Shown here in pieces: positions 19,685 through 28,805 of a stretch of DNA of 64,000 nucleotides. Location: the NCBI GenBank assembly GCA_010672825.2, contig JAAHFU020000007.1, forward strand, positions 62,001-126,000. Reading direction: 5' to 3'. Under the pieces are notes generated by a model. The model saw only the letters and a program-made list of their open reading frames with translations, was not told where the DNA came from and did not search any database. A program made the translations under genes and the position numbers. How positions within the stretch are numbered: the stretch's first letter is position 1; each line of letters opens with the position of its first letter. This stretch comes from Leptolyngbya sp. SIO1E4 (GTDB taxonomy: Bacteria; Cyanobacteriota; Cyanobacteriia; Phormidesmidales; Phormidesmidaceae).

Positions 19685-21864
19685 CAGCCTAACCGTTGCA
19701 GCAAGGCAGTACGCTCGCTTTCATCCGTAATCATTTCAGCAATTTGGGCCGCCTGGGTAGACTGTCCAAGGGCTGCATACCGAATGGAGAGCGCGCTGAA
19801 CGTACTGGCTCGATCCCACTCGTCCATCGGGCGAACGTCCGGCCCTGCAATCGTTTGGGCAACCTCCAGTGTTTGCGACAGGAGGTCAGTCGCTAAATCA
19901 CGATGACCAACACCGATGGCGTCATCTGTCAGGGCTATCAGAAGTTGTGCTTTTCCCTCAGGCGTCGGGACTTCTTTTACCAACGATCTTGCCAGCTCAG
20001 TTTTGCCTTGTTCGAGCAACTGCAAGACGACCTCGTGCCATCCAGCCCCCTGAACGAAGGTATCTTCCAGGTTCTGAGCAAACTGGACTGCCAACTCAAC
20101 CTGTTGTGTTCTCAAGAAGTCACCTATGACCTGCCGAGTTAATTCAGCAGCGATAAAGTACTCCAGGGTATTGAGCCTATCGATTAGCTGGTCGCGCCAG
20201 TCTGCGGCCTGGTCAACTTGCCCGACGAGGCTGTGCTGAATGGCATATTGGGTGGAGAGTTCTATCCAGATGTCTCGATTGCTGTCTGGGGCCTGCGCAG
20301 CTTTTAGGATTTCATGGGCCTGATCAAGCAGCATCAATGCTGTCGCAGGTTGCCCGCCTTTGGAAACGGCCTCTGCCACTGCAATGAATGCAGTTGCCTG
20401 ACAGGCTTGCTCATTACAGAGCCCCATGGTTTGGACAACCTCTAGAGCCTGGTCAGGGTTCCCTGAGCGCGCGTATCCCACAGCGACTTGCTGCAGGGCT
20501 GAATTGCGGTAATATCCTTCTTCCGCAGGAATCATCTCTGCGATTTGCAGGGCAGGGTCATAGGCTCCTGCTGTCGTCGTGTGCTCAGTCAACAGCATCA
20601 ACATTTGGGACGGAAAAATAAAACGCTGTCTCTGAGCAGTGTTTGCCAACTCCAGGAGCAACTCAGTTTGATGGTTGGCTGCGAACGTCTCAGACCAGCT
20701 TAAGAGGGTCTGCTCAGGTTCTTCATGAAAGGGGACTTCGTCCAAAGCTGAGATCGCTTGAGTCAGCAGTCTCTTAGCCCTGTCTATTTGATTATGCTGG
20801 CCGTAAATAGCGGCCAACTCCGCTAGCGCATTTGCCTTGATTGCGGGAACCTCTAAGCCATCAATTACAGATAAGACAGTCTCGGAAGGCGCAGCTTGAG
20901 CGTAGCGTAAGGCGACCTCAGCCAGCGCTGAGTCGGGAGGAAAGCCAGTGTTAGATAAGGACTGGGCCACTGTAATCGCCTGCTGAAACAGGGTCTCTGC
21001 TTGGGCAGGCTGCCCTAACTTGACATAGGCCCCCGCTGCGGAGGCCAGTGCCCTGGCGCTAGCACTGCCCGCTTCGATACGTTCAGCGATTTGAATGGCC
21101 TGCTCGACCTCACCTGCCTGGGCAAAGGCTACGGCAATGGGCTCCAATATCTGAGCCTGATAAGACTCGTCTGCCTGAGTGATCGTTTCAGCAGCCTGTA
21201 GCGCCTGGTTGAGAATGGTCATTGCTTGTTCGGTATGCCCCAGCTCAAGGTAGCCTTGGGCGATGGGGGCAACGGTGATGGCAAAGGCCCCCCCATCCGC
21301 AAAGCTAGCCGTTTGCCAGGCTTGGGCTAACAGCCTTTGTGCTTGCTCGGGCTGTTCTAGCTGCAGATAGGTATTGGCTAATCGGGTCAAAACCCGGGTT
21401 TTGGTCGAAAGTGCAGGATACAGATCGTCAAGGGGTTGGGCAATGGCTTCAATCTCGGGCAAGAACGCTAGGGGAATATCGAGTTGCTGTGTTGCGATCG
21501 CATCGTCAAGAATTTGCTCCAAGGTACTGGGCTGGGCTCCAGTTAGCCCAGACGTCTCGCCAACTAGCTCGGTTCTCAGGAGTGGGTCGGTGGTGACCTC
21601 AGCGATCGCGATCGCCCGCCTCAAGGCGTAAACTGCCTGCTCCATGTCTCCTGCCCGGGCATAATGCCAGCTTCTGTACACAAGCGTATCCCGGGCAAAT
21701 CTCTCAACAATCCCCGTTGGCTGATCGAAAAAACAGCCGATTCCAGTTTCATCGCCTGGGCTTTGGGCAACTGCAGGTACAGTGCTTACTGCGCTAGGAA
21801 CCCCCAACAGGCATCCAGCGGCAATGGCACCAATCACTGCTTGGGGAATCGATACGCGCATCAT
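19654..21864 (-). CDS. Exported TPR-repeat protein, function unknown
   Basis: 736 residues: an N-terminal signal peptide (AVIGAIAAGCLLGVPSAVSTVPAVAQ) followed by degenerate tetratricopeptide repeats over almost the whole length (recurring patterns such as LGQPAQAETLFQQAITVAQ and RSGNPDQALEV). It is predicted periplasmic, with a scaffold role by family logic only. I do not recognise a named family. It overlaps the 3' end of the plus-strand hydrolase by 31 bp. Confidence 0.8.
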   Translation of the reverse strand: MMRVSIPQAVIGAIAAGCLLGVPSAVSTVPAVAQSPGDETGIGCFFDQPTGIVERFARDTLVYRSWHYARAGDMEQAVYALRRAIAIAEVTTDPLLRTELVGETSGLTGAQPSTLEQILDDAIATQQLDIPLAFLPEIEAIAQPLDDLYPALSTKTRVLTRLANTYLQLEQPEQAQRLLAQAWQTASFADGGAFAITVAPIAQGYLELGHTEQAMTILNQALQAAETITQADESYQAQILEPIAVAFAQAGEVEQAIQIAERIEAGSASARALASAAGAYVKLGQPAQAETLFQQAITVAQSLSNTGFPPDSALAEVALRYAQAAPSETVLSVIDGLEVPAIKANALAELAAIYGQHNQIDRAKRLLTQAISALDEVPFHEEPEQTLLSWSETFAANHQTELLLELANTAQRQRFIFPSQMLMLLTEHTTTAGAYDPALQIAEMIPAEEGYYRNSALQQVAVGYARSGNPDQALEVVQTMGLCNEQACQATAFIAVAEAVSKGGQPATALMLLDQAHEILKAAQAPDSNRDIWIELSTQYAIQHSLVGQVDQAADWRDQLIDRLNTLEYFIAAELTRQVIGDFLRTQQVELAVQFAQNLEDTFVQGAGWHEVVLQLLEQGKTELARSLVKEVPTPEGKAQLLIALTDDAIGVGHRDLATDLLSQTLEVAQTIAGPDVRPMDEWDRASTFSALSIRYAALGQSTQAAQIAEMITDESERTALLQRLGCYRDTASPIN

Positions 21865-21910
21865 GTTGTCCTTAGTACATGGGGTTTGATTCTATGTCAG
21901 GAGCCAGGTG

Positions 21911-21940
21911 TTGACATTTAAGCAAATGCTTATCTATACT
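21911..21940 (+). promoter_or_regulatory. Sigma70-type promoter of the arsR-SRPBCC operon
   Basis: TTGACA (21911-21916), an 18-bp spacer and TATACT (21935-21940). Operator 1 fills the spacer and operator 2 lies just after the expected start point, a layout typical of steric repression. Confidence 0.65.
21919..21932. promoter_or_regulatory. Putative ArsR-family operator 1
   Basis: The inverted repeat TAAGCAAATGCTTA lies between the -35 and -10 boxes. It is matched by a second site 31 bp downstream. Confidence 0.65.
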
Positions 21941-21949
21941 GACCTCAAT

Positions 21950-21963
21950 TAAGCATTCGCTTA
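21950..21963. promoter_or_regulatory. Putative ArsR-family operator 2
   Basis: The inverted repeat TAAGCATTCGCTTA has the same half-sites as operator 1, about three helical turns away, and ends 17 bp before the arsR start codon. Confidence 0.65.
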
Positions 21964-21980
21964 AGTATCTTGAATCTGAC

Positions 21981-22304
21981 ATGGGTAGGCTACCTGCTAA
22001 TACAGATGTGTTTGCCGCGATCGCGGATCCCACCCGGCGATCGCTTCTAGATCGGCTACGCGAGGGGGAGCAGCCGGTCAAGGAGTTGGCCGCTCCTTTT
22101 GACATGTCCATGCCAGCCATTTCCCAGCATCTCAGCGTGTTGTGTGAGGTAGGGCTGGTCATTCAACGGCGGGTCGGGCGACAGCGATTTTATCGGCTGA
22201 ACCCTGAACCGCTCAAGCAAGTGGCTGATTGGGTCGCCTACTACGAGCGCTTTTGGCAAGACAAGTTGGCAAGTTTGGGGGATTATTTGGAGGAAGAGTC
22301 ATGA
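21981..22304 (+). CDS. ArsR-family transcriptional regulator
   Basis: 107-residue winged-helix repressor: FAAIADPTRRSLLDRL and the recognition-helix region MPAISQHLSVLCEVGLV are the family pattern. No cysteine metal-site motif is evident, so it belongs with the SdpR/AHSA1-associated subgroup rather than metal sensors. Its stop overlaps the next start (ATGA), giving translational coupling with the SRPBCC protein. Two palindromes in the promoter point to autorepression; the signal is unknown. Confidence 0.87.
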   Translation: MGRLPANTDVFAAIADPTRRSLLDRLREGEQPVKELAAPFDMSMPAISQHLSVLCEVGLVIQRRVGRQRFYRLNPEPLKQVADWVAYYERFWQDKLASLGDYLEEES

Positions 22305-22864
22305 CATCTACGCTGGTCTTCAAAGCACAGTATCCCCACGCGCCAGAGCGAGTTTGGCAGGCACTCACCCATCCCCAAGCCCTGGCTGCCTGGCTCATGG
22401 ACAATGACTTTGAACCCTGTGTGGGGCACCATTTCCAATTTAAGGAAGCCTCACTGCCCGGTTTGGAAACGGTGATTGACTGTGAGGTAATTGCGCTGGA
22501 ACCGCCCACCCGCCTGGTCTATACCTGGCAAGCCTCCGGAATGCCCACCCCCTCCCTGGTAACCTGGATGCTCACACCCATTGAGGGCGGAACGCAACTG
22601 CACCTGCACCACAGCGGATTGACCCCAGCCGCATCCCCATTGAACCCAGTCTCTTTACTGCAAAAGCAGTGGTCCGGATCGCAACTCCAAAGTCAATCGC
22701 CGATTCCCCAAGCGCTGCTGACTATCCCGAGCCCTCAAGCCCAGCTTGATACAGCAGGGGCAGTCCTCCCCGAAGCCTTGTTAGGAATGATGTTTGAAGC
22801 TGAATGGAACCACCGGCTGTATGAAGCCTTACCCAGGGTGTTGACACAGCTAATGAATGCATGA
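22301..22864 (+). CDS. SRPBCC/AHSA1-domain protein
   Basis: 187 residues with an AHSA1-like ligand-binding fold: VFKAQYPHAPERVWQALTHPQALAAWL, then VTWMLTPIEGGTQLHLHHSGL. The family binds hydrophobic ligands or modulates partners and is commonly paired with ArsR-type regulators, as here. ATG at 22301 is preceded by GGAGGAAG inside arsR. The stretch before the last helix is unusually long and Ser/Pro/Gln-rich (about residues 110-150). The ligand is unknown. Confidence 0.83.
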   Translation: MTSTLVFKAQYPHAPERVWQALTHPQALAAWLMDNDFEPCVGHHFQFKEASLPGLETVIDCEVIALEPPTRLVYTWQASGMPTPSLVTWMLTPIEGGTQLHLHHSGLTPAASPLNPVSLLQKQWSGSQLQSQSPIPQALLTIPSPQAQLDTAGAVLPEALLGMMFEAEWNHRLYEALPRVLTQLMNA

Positions 22865-22907
22865 GTAGGTTCCTTTTCCCTCAACGGAGACCAGCGATTT
22901 CCGATGA

Positions 22908-23264
22908 CAAAATGATGCGACGCCGGATGCTGTCATTGTTTTGTTACGGGCATTGCATGAAGGGCAAAGCCTTTCAGACGTGAGTCAAGCGTTGTTACTG
23001 CAACTGATGACAGAAACACCCACTGGCACACAGCGCATTAAAGGGCGCTTGCCTAACGATGCAGTTGTGGCACATAAGACCGGCACATCGCGCACGGTAG
23101 ATGGCATCACAGCCGCCACCAATAATGTCGGACTTGTGACGTTACCGAATGGCCAAAATTTCGCGATCGCGGTCTTTGTCTCAGATTCCACAGCAGATAC
23201 GACTACCCGCGAAGGGGTGATCGCCCAGGTTGCGCGAGCTGCCTGGGACGAATGGAATCAATAG
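22908..23264 (+). pseudogene. Class A beta-lactamase C-terminal remnant
   Basis: The frame after a stop at 22905 reads DAVIVLLRALHEGQSLSD, then LMTETPTGTQRIKGRLP and VAHKTGTSRTVDG, ending near NFAIAVFVSDS. This is the C-terminal third of a serine beta-lactamase with its KTG motif. The SxxK nucleophile and SDN portions are absent and no start-proximal coding sequence precedes it, so it cannot be active. An ATG-less 5' end and position directly after the SRPBCC gene suggest leftover DNA from a deletion. Confidence 0.8.
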
Positions 23265-23315
23265 CCCCAAAGTTTTAGAACACGCACTTTATTTAAATTT
23301 CCACCATGGAGGCTG

Positions 23316-23924
23316 ATGATGATGTCTGCCCACATTCCTGTGGTGCCCTATCGTTTTCCAGGACAGTCCGAAAGTCAGGGTTTGAACCTCTACGATCGCC
23401 TGCTGCAAGAACGTCTGATTTTTCTCAATCAAACCATTGATAGTACCGTTGCTAACGAAACCATCGCCGCGCTGCTCTATCTGGATGCTGAAGATACGGG
23501 CCGGGATATTCGGCTGTACATCAATGCGCAGGGTGATGTGGGGAGAGAGTCACTCACGGCCGGTTTCGCCATTTACGACACGATGCAGTGTTTAAGGAGC
23601 GATGTCATGACGCTGTGTACAGGCGTGGCAAGCGGGGTGGCGACATTTCTCTTAGCCATGGGGACGCCAGGCAAGCGGTATGCCCTGCCCAATGCGCGAC
23701 TGATGTTGGGCCAGTCGAGGCAGGTTATCTCGGCGCGATCGGTTACCGAAATCGATATTGAGGCCAAAGAACTGTTGCAGCTACAGCAAATGCTGGCTGA
23801 AATGCTGGCGCAAAGAACGGGGCAAGCGGTTGAGACGATTTTAGAAAACACCCAGCGAGACTTTTATCTATCGGCACAGGCTGCTCTGGACTATGGCTTG
23901 ATGGACCAAATTGTTTCACGTTAG
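23316..23924 (+). CDS. ClpP-like protein lacking catalytic Ser and His (ClpR-like)
   Basis: 202 residues with the ClpP fold: LYDRLLQERLIFLNQ, ALLYLDAED, FAIYDTMQCLRSDVMTLC, FLLAMGTPGKRYALPNAR and DFYLSAQAALDYGLMDQIV. The active-site segment reads CTGVASGVATF against the usual C-x-GQAASMxxF, so the catalytic Ser position is Gly107. The His position in the usual MIHQP is Gly132 (LMLGQ), and the substrate-binding SPGG loop is AQGDVGRES. The aligned Asp seems kept. It is therefore a pseudo-subunit, as ClpR is in cyanobacterial Clp rings, but more altered and standing alone. GGAGG lies just before a run of three ATGs. Confidence 0.82.
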   Translation: MMMSAHIPVVPYRFPGQSESQGLNLYDRLLQERLIFLNQTIDSTVANETIAALLYLDAEDTGRDIRLYINAQGDVGRESLTAGFAIYDTMQCLRSDVMTLCTGVASGVATFLLAMGTPGKRYALPNARLMLGQSRQVISARSVTEIDIEAKELLQLQQMLAEMLAQRTGQAVETILENTQRDFYLSAQAALDYGLMDQIVSR

Positions 23925-24048
23925 CGGAGTCATTATGACGATAAGGATGGAGATTTACAGATCCTATAATCCTGCTGAAATCATCAGAAACATTAAGCAA
24001 AATCGAAAACTTTAGGATCTTTTTTTGAGACTTATTTTGGAGAGATAG

Positions 24049-24930
24049 ATGCCTATCTTAAGTCGCTTAGAAGCTTTAGAAATTGCTGACGTTCCGCTAC
24101 TGTTACGACCGCCTGTCAGGCGTGATCGTCAGACTCCTTTAATCCTCTTATGGCATGGGTTTGGCTCGCCAAATTGCGAAGCTGATATTGCTGAGGTATT
24201 TCCTTTACAACAGGTCAATGCTTGGAAAGCCTATTTAGGATTACCTCTATTTGGTAAACGGTCAATTGGTCATGAAGCCTCGATGCACCGTCTAACAGAA
24301 GATTATGTTCTGAAACTGCTTTTACCGGTTATGGAGCAGGCAGCAGCAGAATTGCCTAAGGTAGTGGAACGACTGCGATCGCACTGTCATCTAGAGGATA
24401 ATGCTCCTCTAGGTCTATTTGGATTTTCTGTCGGTAGCCTCACAACACTTTTAACGCTGGTAGAAAATCCACTTCCCATTCAAGCAGCAGCAGTTGTAGG
24501 CGGTACGAAAGATCTTTCATCTGTAGTAGACGGTTATGAAAGGTTCGTTCAGACATCCTATGAAGCGCTAAAGCAGCAATATCCCAATCTCAAGTTGAAT
24601 TACGAATGGTCTGAAGAATCTGAAGCAGCTAAACCTCGTCTTGATTTTGTAGCTAATTCAAATAGGATTGCTCAAAGAAAACCTGCACCAGCCATTCTAT
24701 TAACCCACGGCGTTCAGGATGAAGTGTTTGATATCAGCGATGTCGAAACCTTGTATAGAGCACTCAAAACTGAGTATCAGGCAATTAATCACTCTGAAAA
24801 GGTGTCGCTGAAAATATTCCAGCATTTGAAACATGCGATTGACTTAACCTCAAATCCATCTTCAGAACAAAGCGCTGACCTGGTTGAAATGGAAAGCGCT
24901 ATCGCTGACTGGTTTAATCAATTTCTCTGA
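24049..24930 (+). CDS. Alpha/beta hydrolase
   Basis: 293 residues with LLWHGFGSP, the nucleophile elbow GFSVGSL and LTHGVQDEVFD followed by HLKHAIDL, giving a likely Ser-Asp-His triad of the dienelactone-hydrolase/prolyl-oligopeptidase-like group. GGAGAG precedes the ATG. By eye its codons are more AT-rich than neighbouring genes, hinting at separate ancestry. It ends 13 bp before the next gene. Confidence 0.78.
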   Translation: MPILSRLEALEIADVPLLLRPPVRRDRQTPLILLWHGFGSPNCEADIAEVFPLQQVNAWKAYLGLPLFGKRSIGHEASMHRLTEDYVLKLLLPVMEQAAAELPKVVERLRSHCHLEDNAPLGLFGFSVGSLTTLLTLVENPLPIQAAAVVGGTKDLSSVVDGYERFVQTSYEALKQQYPNLKLNYEWSEESEAAKPRLDFVANSNRIAQRKPAPAILLTHGVQDEVFDISDVETLYRALKTEYQAINHSEKVSLKIFQHLKHAIDLTSNPSSEQSADLVEMESAIADWFNQFL

Positions 24931-24943
24931 GGGTATCCACACT

Positions 24944-25975
24944 GTGAACATTCTCGTAATCGGGGGAACGAACTTTATCGGCCCCCATGTAGTTCGTCAA
25001 TTGGTGGAACAAGGTCATCAGGTAACCGTGTTCCATCGAGGCAAAACCCAGGCAGACTTGCCGCCAACTGTGCCGCATATTTATGGCGATCGCGCCCAGC
25101 TATCCGACTATCAAGACACCTTCTACAAACTGGCTCCTGAGGTCGTGTTGGATATGGTTGCCCACACCGAAGCAGAGGCTCAGGCGTTGGTTGACCTGTT
25201 TAGAGGGCACGCTCGACGGGTCGTTGTCATTAGCAGTCAGGATGTCTATCGGGCTCGCGATATTATTTTGGGAGTAGAAACCGGCATCCTGGAGCCGACA
25301 CCATTAACGGAGGAATCGCCGCTGCGATCTCAGCTCTACCCCTATAAGGATTTACCTGAAGTGCGGGGGAGTCTGCCCGCCGACTACGACAAAATTTTGG
25401 TCGAGCAAACCTGTCAGCGTGACCCTGAATTACCGGCTACGGTGCTGCGCTTGCCGATGGTGTACGGTCCTGGCGATTACCGACATCGTTTCCAGGCTTA
25501 CCTCAGGCGCATGGACGAGCGCCGCCCTGCGATTGTGTTAGAAACGGGCATCGCTAACTGGTGCGGGTGCTATGGCTATGTGGAAAACGTGGCTGATGCG
25601 ATCGCCCTTGCAGTTACCGATGAACGTGCCGCTGGGCGCACCTACAACATTGCCAACCCTGACAGCCTCTCAGAGGCCGACTTGATCAGAGCCATTGGCC
25701 AACAGGCCGGTTGGGAAGGACGAGTAGTGAGTATTCCTGCAGCTCAAATGCCCGCATCTTGGCAGATGCAGCTCAACGCCGAGCAGCACTGGACAACGGA
25801 TTCAACCCGCATTCGTCAAGAATTAGGCTTTGTCGAGAAGGTTCCGCGAGAAGAAGCGCTGCGCCGCACGATTGCTTGGGAGCGAACTGCCCCTGAATCC
25901 AACATTGTCCATAACCCGACGCTGCTGGATTATGCTGCAGAAGACGCACTGTTAGCAACGCTGACAAAACGCTGA
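24944..25975 (+). CDS. NAD-dependent epimerase/dehydratase family protein
   Basis: 343 residues of the extended SDR fold: NILVIGGTNFIGPHV is the nucleotide-binding loop, VVLDMVAHTEAEAQ the next strand, DYDKILVEQ the modified active-site region and LRLPMVYGPGDY the substrate domain. The GGTNFIG form resembles the CSP41/atypical SDR branch. GTG at 24944 is chosen because the fold begins there; upstream codons lie in the preceding hydrolase. The substrate is unknown. Confidence 0.82.
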   Translation: MNILVIGGTNFIGPHVVRQLVEQGHQVTVFHRGKTQADLPPTVPHIYGDRAQLSDYQDTFYKLAPEVVLDMVAHTEAEAQALVDLFRGHARRVVVISSQDVYRARDIILGVETGILEPTPLTEESPLRSQLYPYKDLPEVRGSLPADYDKILVEQTCQRDPELPATVLRLPMVYGPGDYRHRFQAYLRRMDERRPAIVLETGIANWCGCYGYVENVADAIALAVTDERAAGRTYNIANPDSLSEADLIRAIGQQAGWEGRVVSIPAAQMPASWQMQLNAEQHWTTDSTRIRQELGFVEKVPREEALRRTIAWERTAPESNIVHNPTLLDYAAEDALLATLTKR

Positions 25976-26028
25976 GCGTAGGCGCAAGAAACCACATACA
26001 GCATTTCTCACTATTTTCGCTATCTGCC

Positions 26029-26805
26029 ATGCCTCAACCCCTGACCGATCCTACCCGTCGCTTTTCTGACCGCGTTGAGAACTATGTCCGGTATCGTCCC
26101 CACTATCCTGAAGCAGTGTTGCAGGTACTGCGGCAGAAAACGGGGCTCACGGCCTCAGCTGCGATCGCAGATATTGGCTCAGGTACAGGCATTTCTGCTG
26201 AGCTATTTCTGCGGAATGGCAATTCGGTATTTGGAGTCGAGCCGAATTTAGACATGCAACAGGCAGCGGCAAGGCTGCTTCAAACCTATTCGCAGTTCCA
26301 TAGCATTACCGGAACTGCCGAGGTCACTACGCTACCGAGTCAATCTGTAGACTATGTGCTGGCAGCCCAAGCCTTTCACTGGTTTAAGCCACAGCCAACC
26401 CAGCAAGAGTTTGCCCGAATTCTTCGGCCGGGTGGGTGGGTGGTGTTGATGTGGAATTCTCGACGAACAGAGTCAACCCCATTTCTGCAGGACTATGAAG
26501 CTTTGCTGCACCAATACGGCACTGACTATCGAGAGATTCGACACAAAAACATCGATCTGCAGGCTTTACAGGCATTTTTTGCGGGCGGGCCACTTGAGAC
26601 ACAAACCTTCTACAACGAACAACGCTTCGACTTTGAAGGGCTGAAGGGGCGACTGCTTTCCTCGTCCTATACTCCCAATGCGGGCCATCCGAACTACCCG
26701 CCCATGGTGCGGGCATTGAAGCATCTCTTCGAGCAGTATGAGGAGCAGGGGCAGGTACGCTTTGAATATGATACGGAAATCTATTTTGGGCAGCTGTTGC
26801 CGTGA
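26029..26805 (+). CDS. Class I SAM-dependent methyltransferase
   Basis: 258 residues. The SAM site is AAIADIGSGTGISAELFL with the acidic FGVEPN; AAQAFHWFKP and ILRPGGWVVLMWN are typical of the UbiE/Methyltransf_11 group. The substrate is unknown. It lies 53 bp after the epimerase. Confidence 0.82.
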   Translation: MPQPLTDPTRRFSDRVENYVRYRPHYPEAVLQVLRQKTGLTASAAIADIGSGTGISAELFLRNGNSVFGVEPNLDMQQAAARLLQTYSQFHSITGTAEVTTLPSQSVDYVLAAQAFHWFKPQPTQQEFARILRPGGWVVLMWNSRRTESTPFLQDYEALLHQYGTDYREIRHKNIDLQALQAFFAGGPLETQTFYNEQRFDFEGLKGRLLSSSYTPNAGHPNYPPMVRALKHLFEQYEEQGQVRFEYDTEIYFGQLLP

Positions 26806-26860
26806 TGGGCTGCAGTTGAACCTTAGAGATCAGCAAGCGGGCCTTCCATTGTCCTGACCC

Positions 26861-27676
26861 ATGGCCAAACGAACCTACCGATTACCCCCCGACAGAGGCA
26901 GAAATCCCAGACAGCTAAGCCTCTCCTGGCATCGTAACTGGACAGCGCTCAGGGTTTATCTCGACGATCGCCCCCTGGGCTCTATTCCAGATCTCAAAGC
27001 CCTGCCCCAACAGCAGATGTCTTTTCGGTTACAGGAGGGGGCAGTGCTTGATATCAAGCTGACGTACTCCGGAGTTTTTCCGGTGGATATTATGGTGCTG
27101 CTAGACGGTGTCCCCGTTGCTCAGAGGGGGAAGGGCCAGTCTCTGATCGCAGCGGGAAGCGCTATTTTTCTCATTGCTGGCGGAAATCTGCTGGCAGGGC
27201 TGCCTCCGGGTGTCTGGGATACCCTTGCCGGTAACCCATTAGTGGGCTGGTTATCGTTTGGAACGGGATCCGTTCTGCTGACCATTTTCCCCAGCGAAAG
27301 CGCGCTGCTGAGTCACCGCGCAGCCCTGATCATCGGGAGCCTGTACCTCTTTCTGGGGATCCGAGTGCTGCAGCGATCGTGGGTAGCCTTGACGATCGCA
27401 GCGGGTCTTTTCTGTCTGGATGCGATCGGTTGGCTACTGTATGGGGCCAGAGTTCCTGGTGAGGCGCTGACAATTTTTATGGCTGTCTTCATCGGGCGCT
27501 TTTTCATCTTGACCCTGGTGGGCTTAGGGTTTGAAGCCTTCGATGAGTCAGCGTTAGTGCCGTCTGGCCCCGCTTTTATGTACAGGCTCTTTCGCGCTGC
27601 CAAGACTGTCACCCGCCTCTGGTTGTGGGGCCTGGGCTACGCTATCGTCCACATGCTGCTGTTTCCATCCTTATAA
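26861..27676 (+). CDS. Predicted membrane protein, unknown function
   Basis: 271 residues. A soluble N-terminal region of about 95 residues (RPLGSIPDLKALPQQQMSF, then VLDIKLTY) precedes four or more hydrophobic helices (for example LIAAGSAIFLIAGGNLLAG and LIIGSLYLFLGIRVL). I do not recognise the family. It lies between a methyltransferase and an SDR gene with short gaps, so co-transcription is possible. Confidence 0.7.
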   Translation: MAKRTYRLPPDRGRNPRQLSLSWHRNWTALRVYLDDRPLGSIPDLKALPQQQMSFRLQEGAVLDIKLTYSGVFPVDIMVLLDGVPVAQRGKGQSLIAAGSAIFLIAGGNLLAGLPPGVWDTLAGNPLVGWLSFGTGSVLLTIFPSESALLSHRAALIIGSLYLFLGIRVLQRSWVALTIAAGLFCLDAIGWLLYGARVPGEALTIFMAVFIGRFFILTLVGLGFEAFDESALVPSGPAFMYRLFRAAKTVTRLWLWGLGYAIVHMLLFPSL

Positions 27677-27688
27677 ACGCTTTCACTT

Positions 27689-28435
27689 ATGGAAAAAGTT
27701 CTGGTGATTACCGGGGCCAGCCGGGGGATTGGGGCTGCCACTGCCCGTCTCGCAGCTGAGCGGGGCTATGCTGTTGGCGTCAATTATCGCCACAATCAAG
27801 AGGCGGCTGAGCAAGTGGTAGATGTGATTCAACAGCGAGGAAGCCGTGCGATCGCCGTCCCTGCGGATGTTGCCTCCGAAACAGATGTCGTGAATTTGTT
27901 CAAAACCGTTGATGAGCAGCTCGGAAAAGTCACTGCCCTGGTGAACAATACTGGCATCCTGGAGCAGCAAATGCGGGTTGCAGAGATGGATGCGGCCCGG
28001 CTGAATCGCATTTTTACCACCAACGTTACCGGAGCATTTCTGTGTGCCCGAGAGGCGATTAAACGCATGTCTACCCAGCAGGGTGGGGCAGGCGGTGCGA
28101 TCGTGAATGTTTCATCCGTGGCGGCACGGTTGGGGGCTCCCGGCGAATATGTAGACTATGCCGCCTCTAAAGCTGCGATGGATGCGATGACCCTTGGGCT
28201 GGCCAAGGAAGTCGCGGCAGAGGGGATTCGCGTTAACGCCGTGCGGCCAGGGTTTATTTACACCGATATTCACGCCAGTGGGGGTGAACCCAATCGGGTT
28301 GAGCGCGTTAAAGCCTTTGTGCCCATGAAAAGAGGGGGGCTCGCGATCGAGGTGGCGCAGGCGATTTTGTGGTTATTATCAGACGAGGCTTCGTACACCA
28401 CCGGCGCGTTTATCGAGGTTGCAGGCGGTCGGTAG
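27689..28435 (+). CDS. Short-chain dehydrogenase/reductase
   Basis: 248 residues of the classical SDR type: cofactor loop TGASRGIGAAT, NNTGI (variant of NNAG), catalytic Ser in IVNVSSVAA, and YAASKAA (YxxxK). NYRHN after the second strand suggests NADP(H) preference. It resembles the YgfF-like oxidoreductases; the substrate is unknown. It starts 12 bp after the membrane protein gene. Confidence 0.85.
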   Translation: MEKVLVITGASRGIGAATARLAAERGYAVGVNYRHNQEAAEQVVDVIQQRGSRAIAVPADVASETDVVNLFKTVDEQLGKVTALVNNTGILEQQMRVAEMDAARLNRIFTTNVTGAFLCAREAIKRMSTQQGGAGGAIVNVSSVAARLGAPGEYVDYAASKAAMDAMTLGLAKEVAAEGIRVNAVRPGFIYTDIHASGGEPNRVERVKAFVPMKRGGLAIEVAQAILWLLSDEASYTTGAFIEVAGGR

Positions 28436-28444
28436 CTGCATTTT

Positions 28445-28547
28445 TGTAGCCTTGTTCAGGTGAGTCCAGCACATCTGGATCAAGACAGGGTCTAGGGTCT
28501 AGGGTTTGGGGTCTAGGGTGGGCATTATCCACATGCAAACCGCTATA
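28445..28547 (+). repeat. MITE-like element, copy 2 (full length)
   Basis: 103 bp from TGTAGCCTTGTTCAGG to TGCAAACCGCTATA, with internal AGGGTCT/AGGGTTT heptamers. It differs from copy 6 (62387-62489) at only three positions. Confidence 0.85.
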
Positions 28548-28709
28548 GGGAGTTGTTTTTTGAGGCTCGGCGGCTGTGACCGAGTGACAAACAGCGGCTG
28601 GTTGGCCCCTTTATCTTTTTTGATCACCTGGGGTCAGCGATTTTCCCGCCTGGCCAAGGGCTTGATGTCCGTCCTCATCCCCACATCAACTTGGCCACGG
28701 TGACCTACC

Positions 28710-28805
28710 TATAGCCATATTCAGGTCAATCCAGTACGTTTTGGTGAAGGCAGGGTCTAGGGTTTGGGGTCTAGGGTGTGCTTGATCCGAATGCACACCG
28801 CTATA
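28710..28805 (+). repeat. MITE-like element, copy 3
   Basis: TATAGCCATATTCAGG to GCACACCGCTATA, with the internal GGTCTAGGGTTTGGGG block. It is diverged from copies 2 and 6 but keeps both ends. Confidence 0.8.

Noticed and set aside
28485-28520. Telomere-like AGGGTCT/AGGGTTT heptamers
   Set aside because: They are internal to the MITE-like element and occur in each full copy; no independent array.
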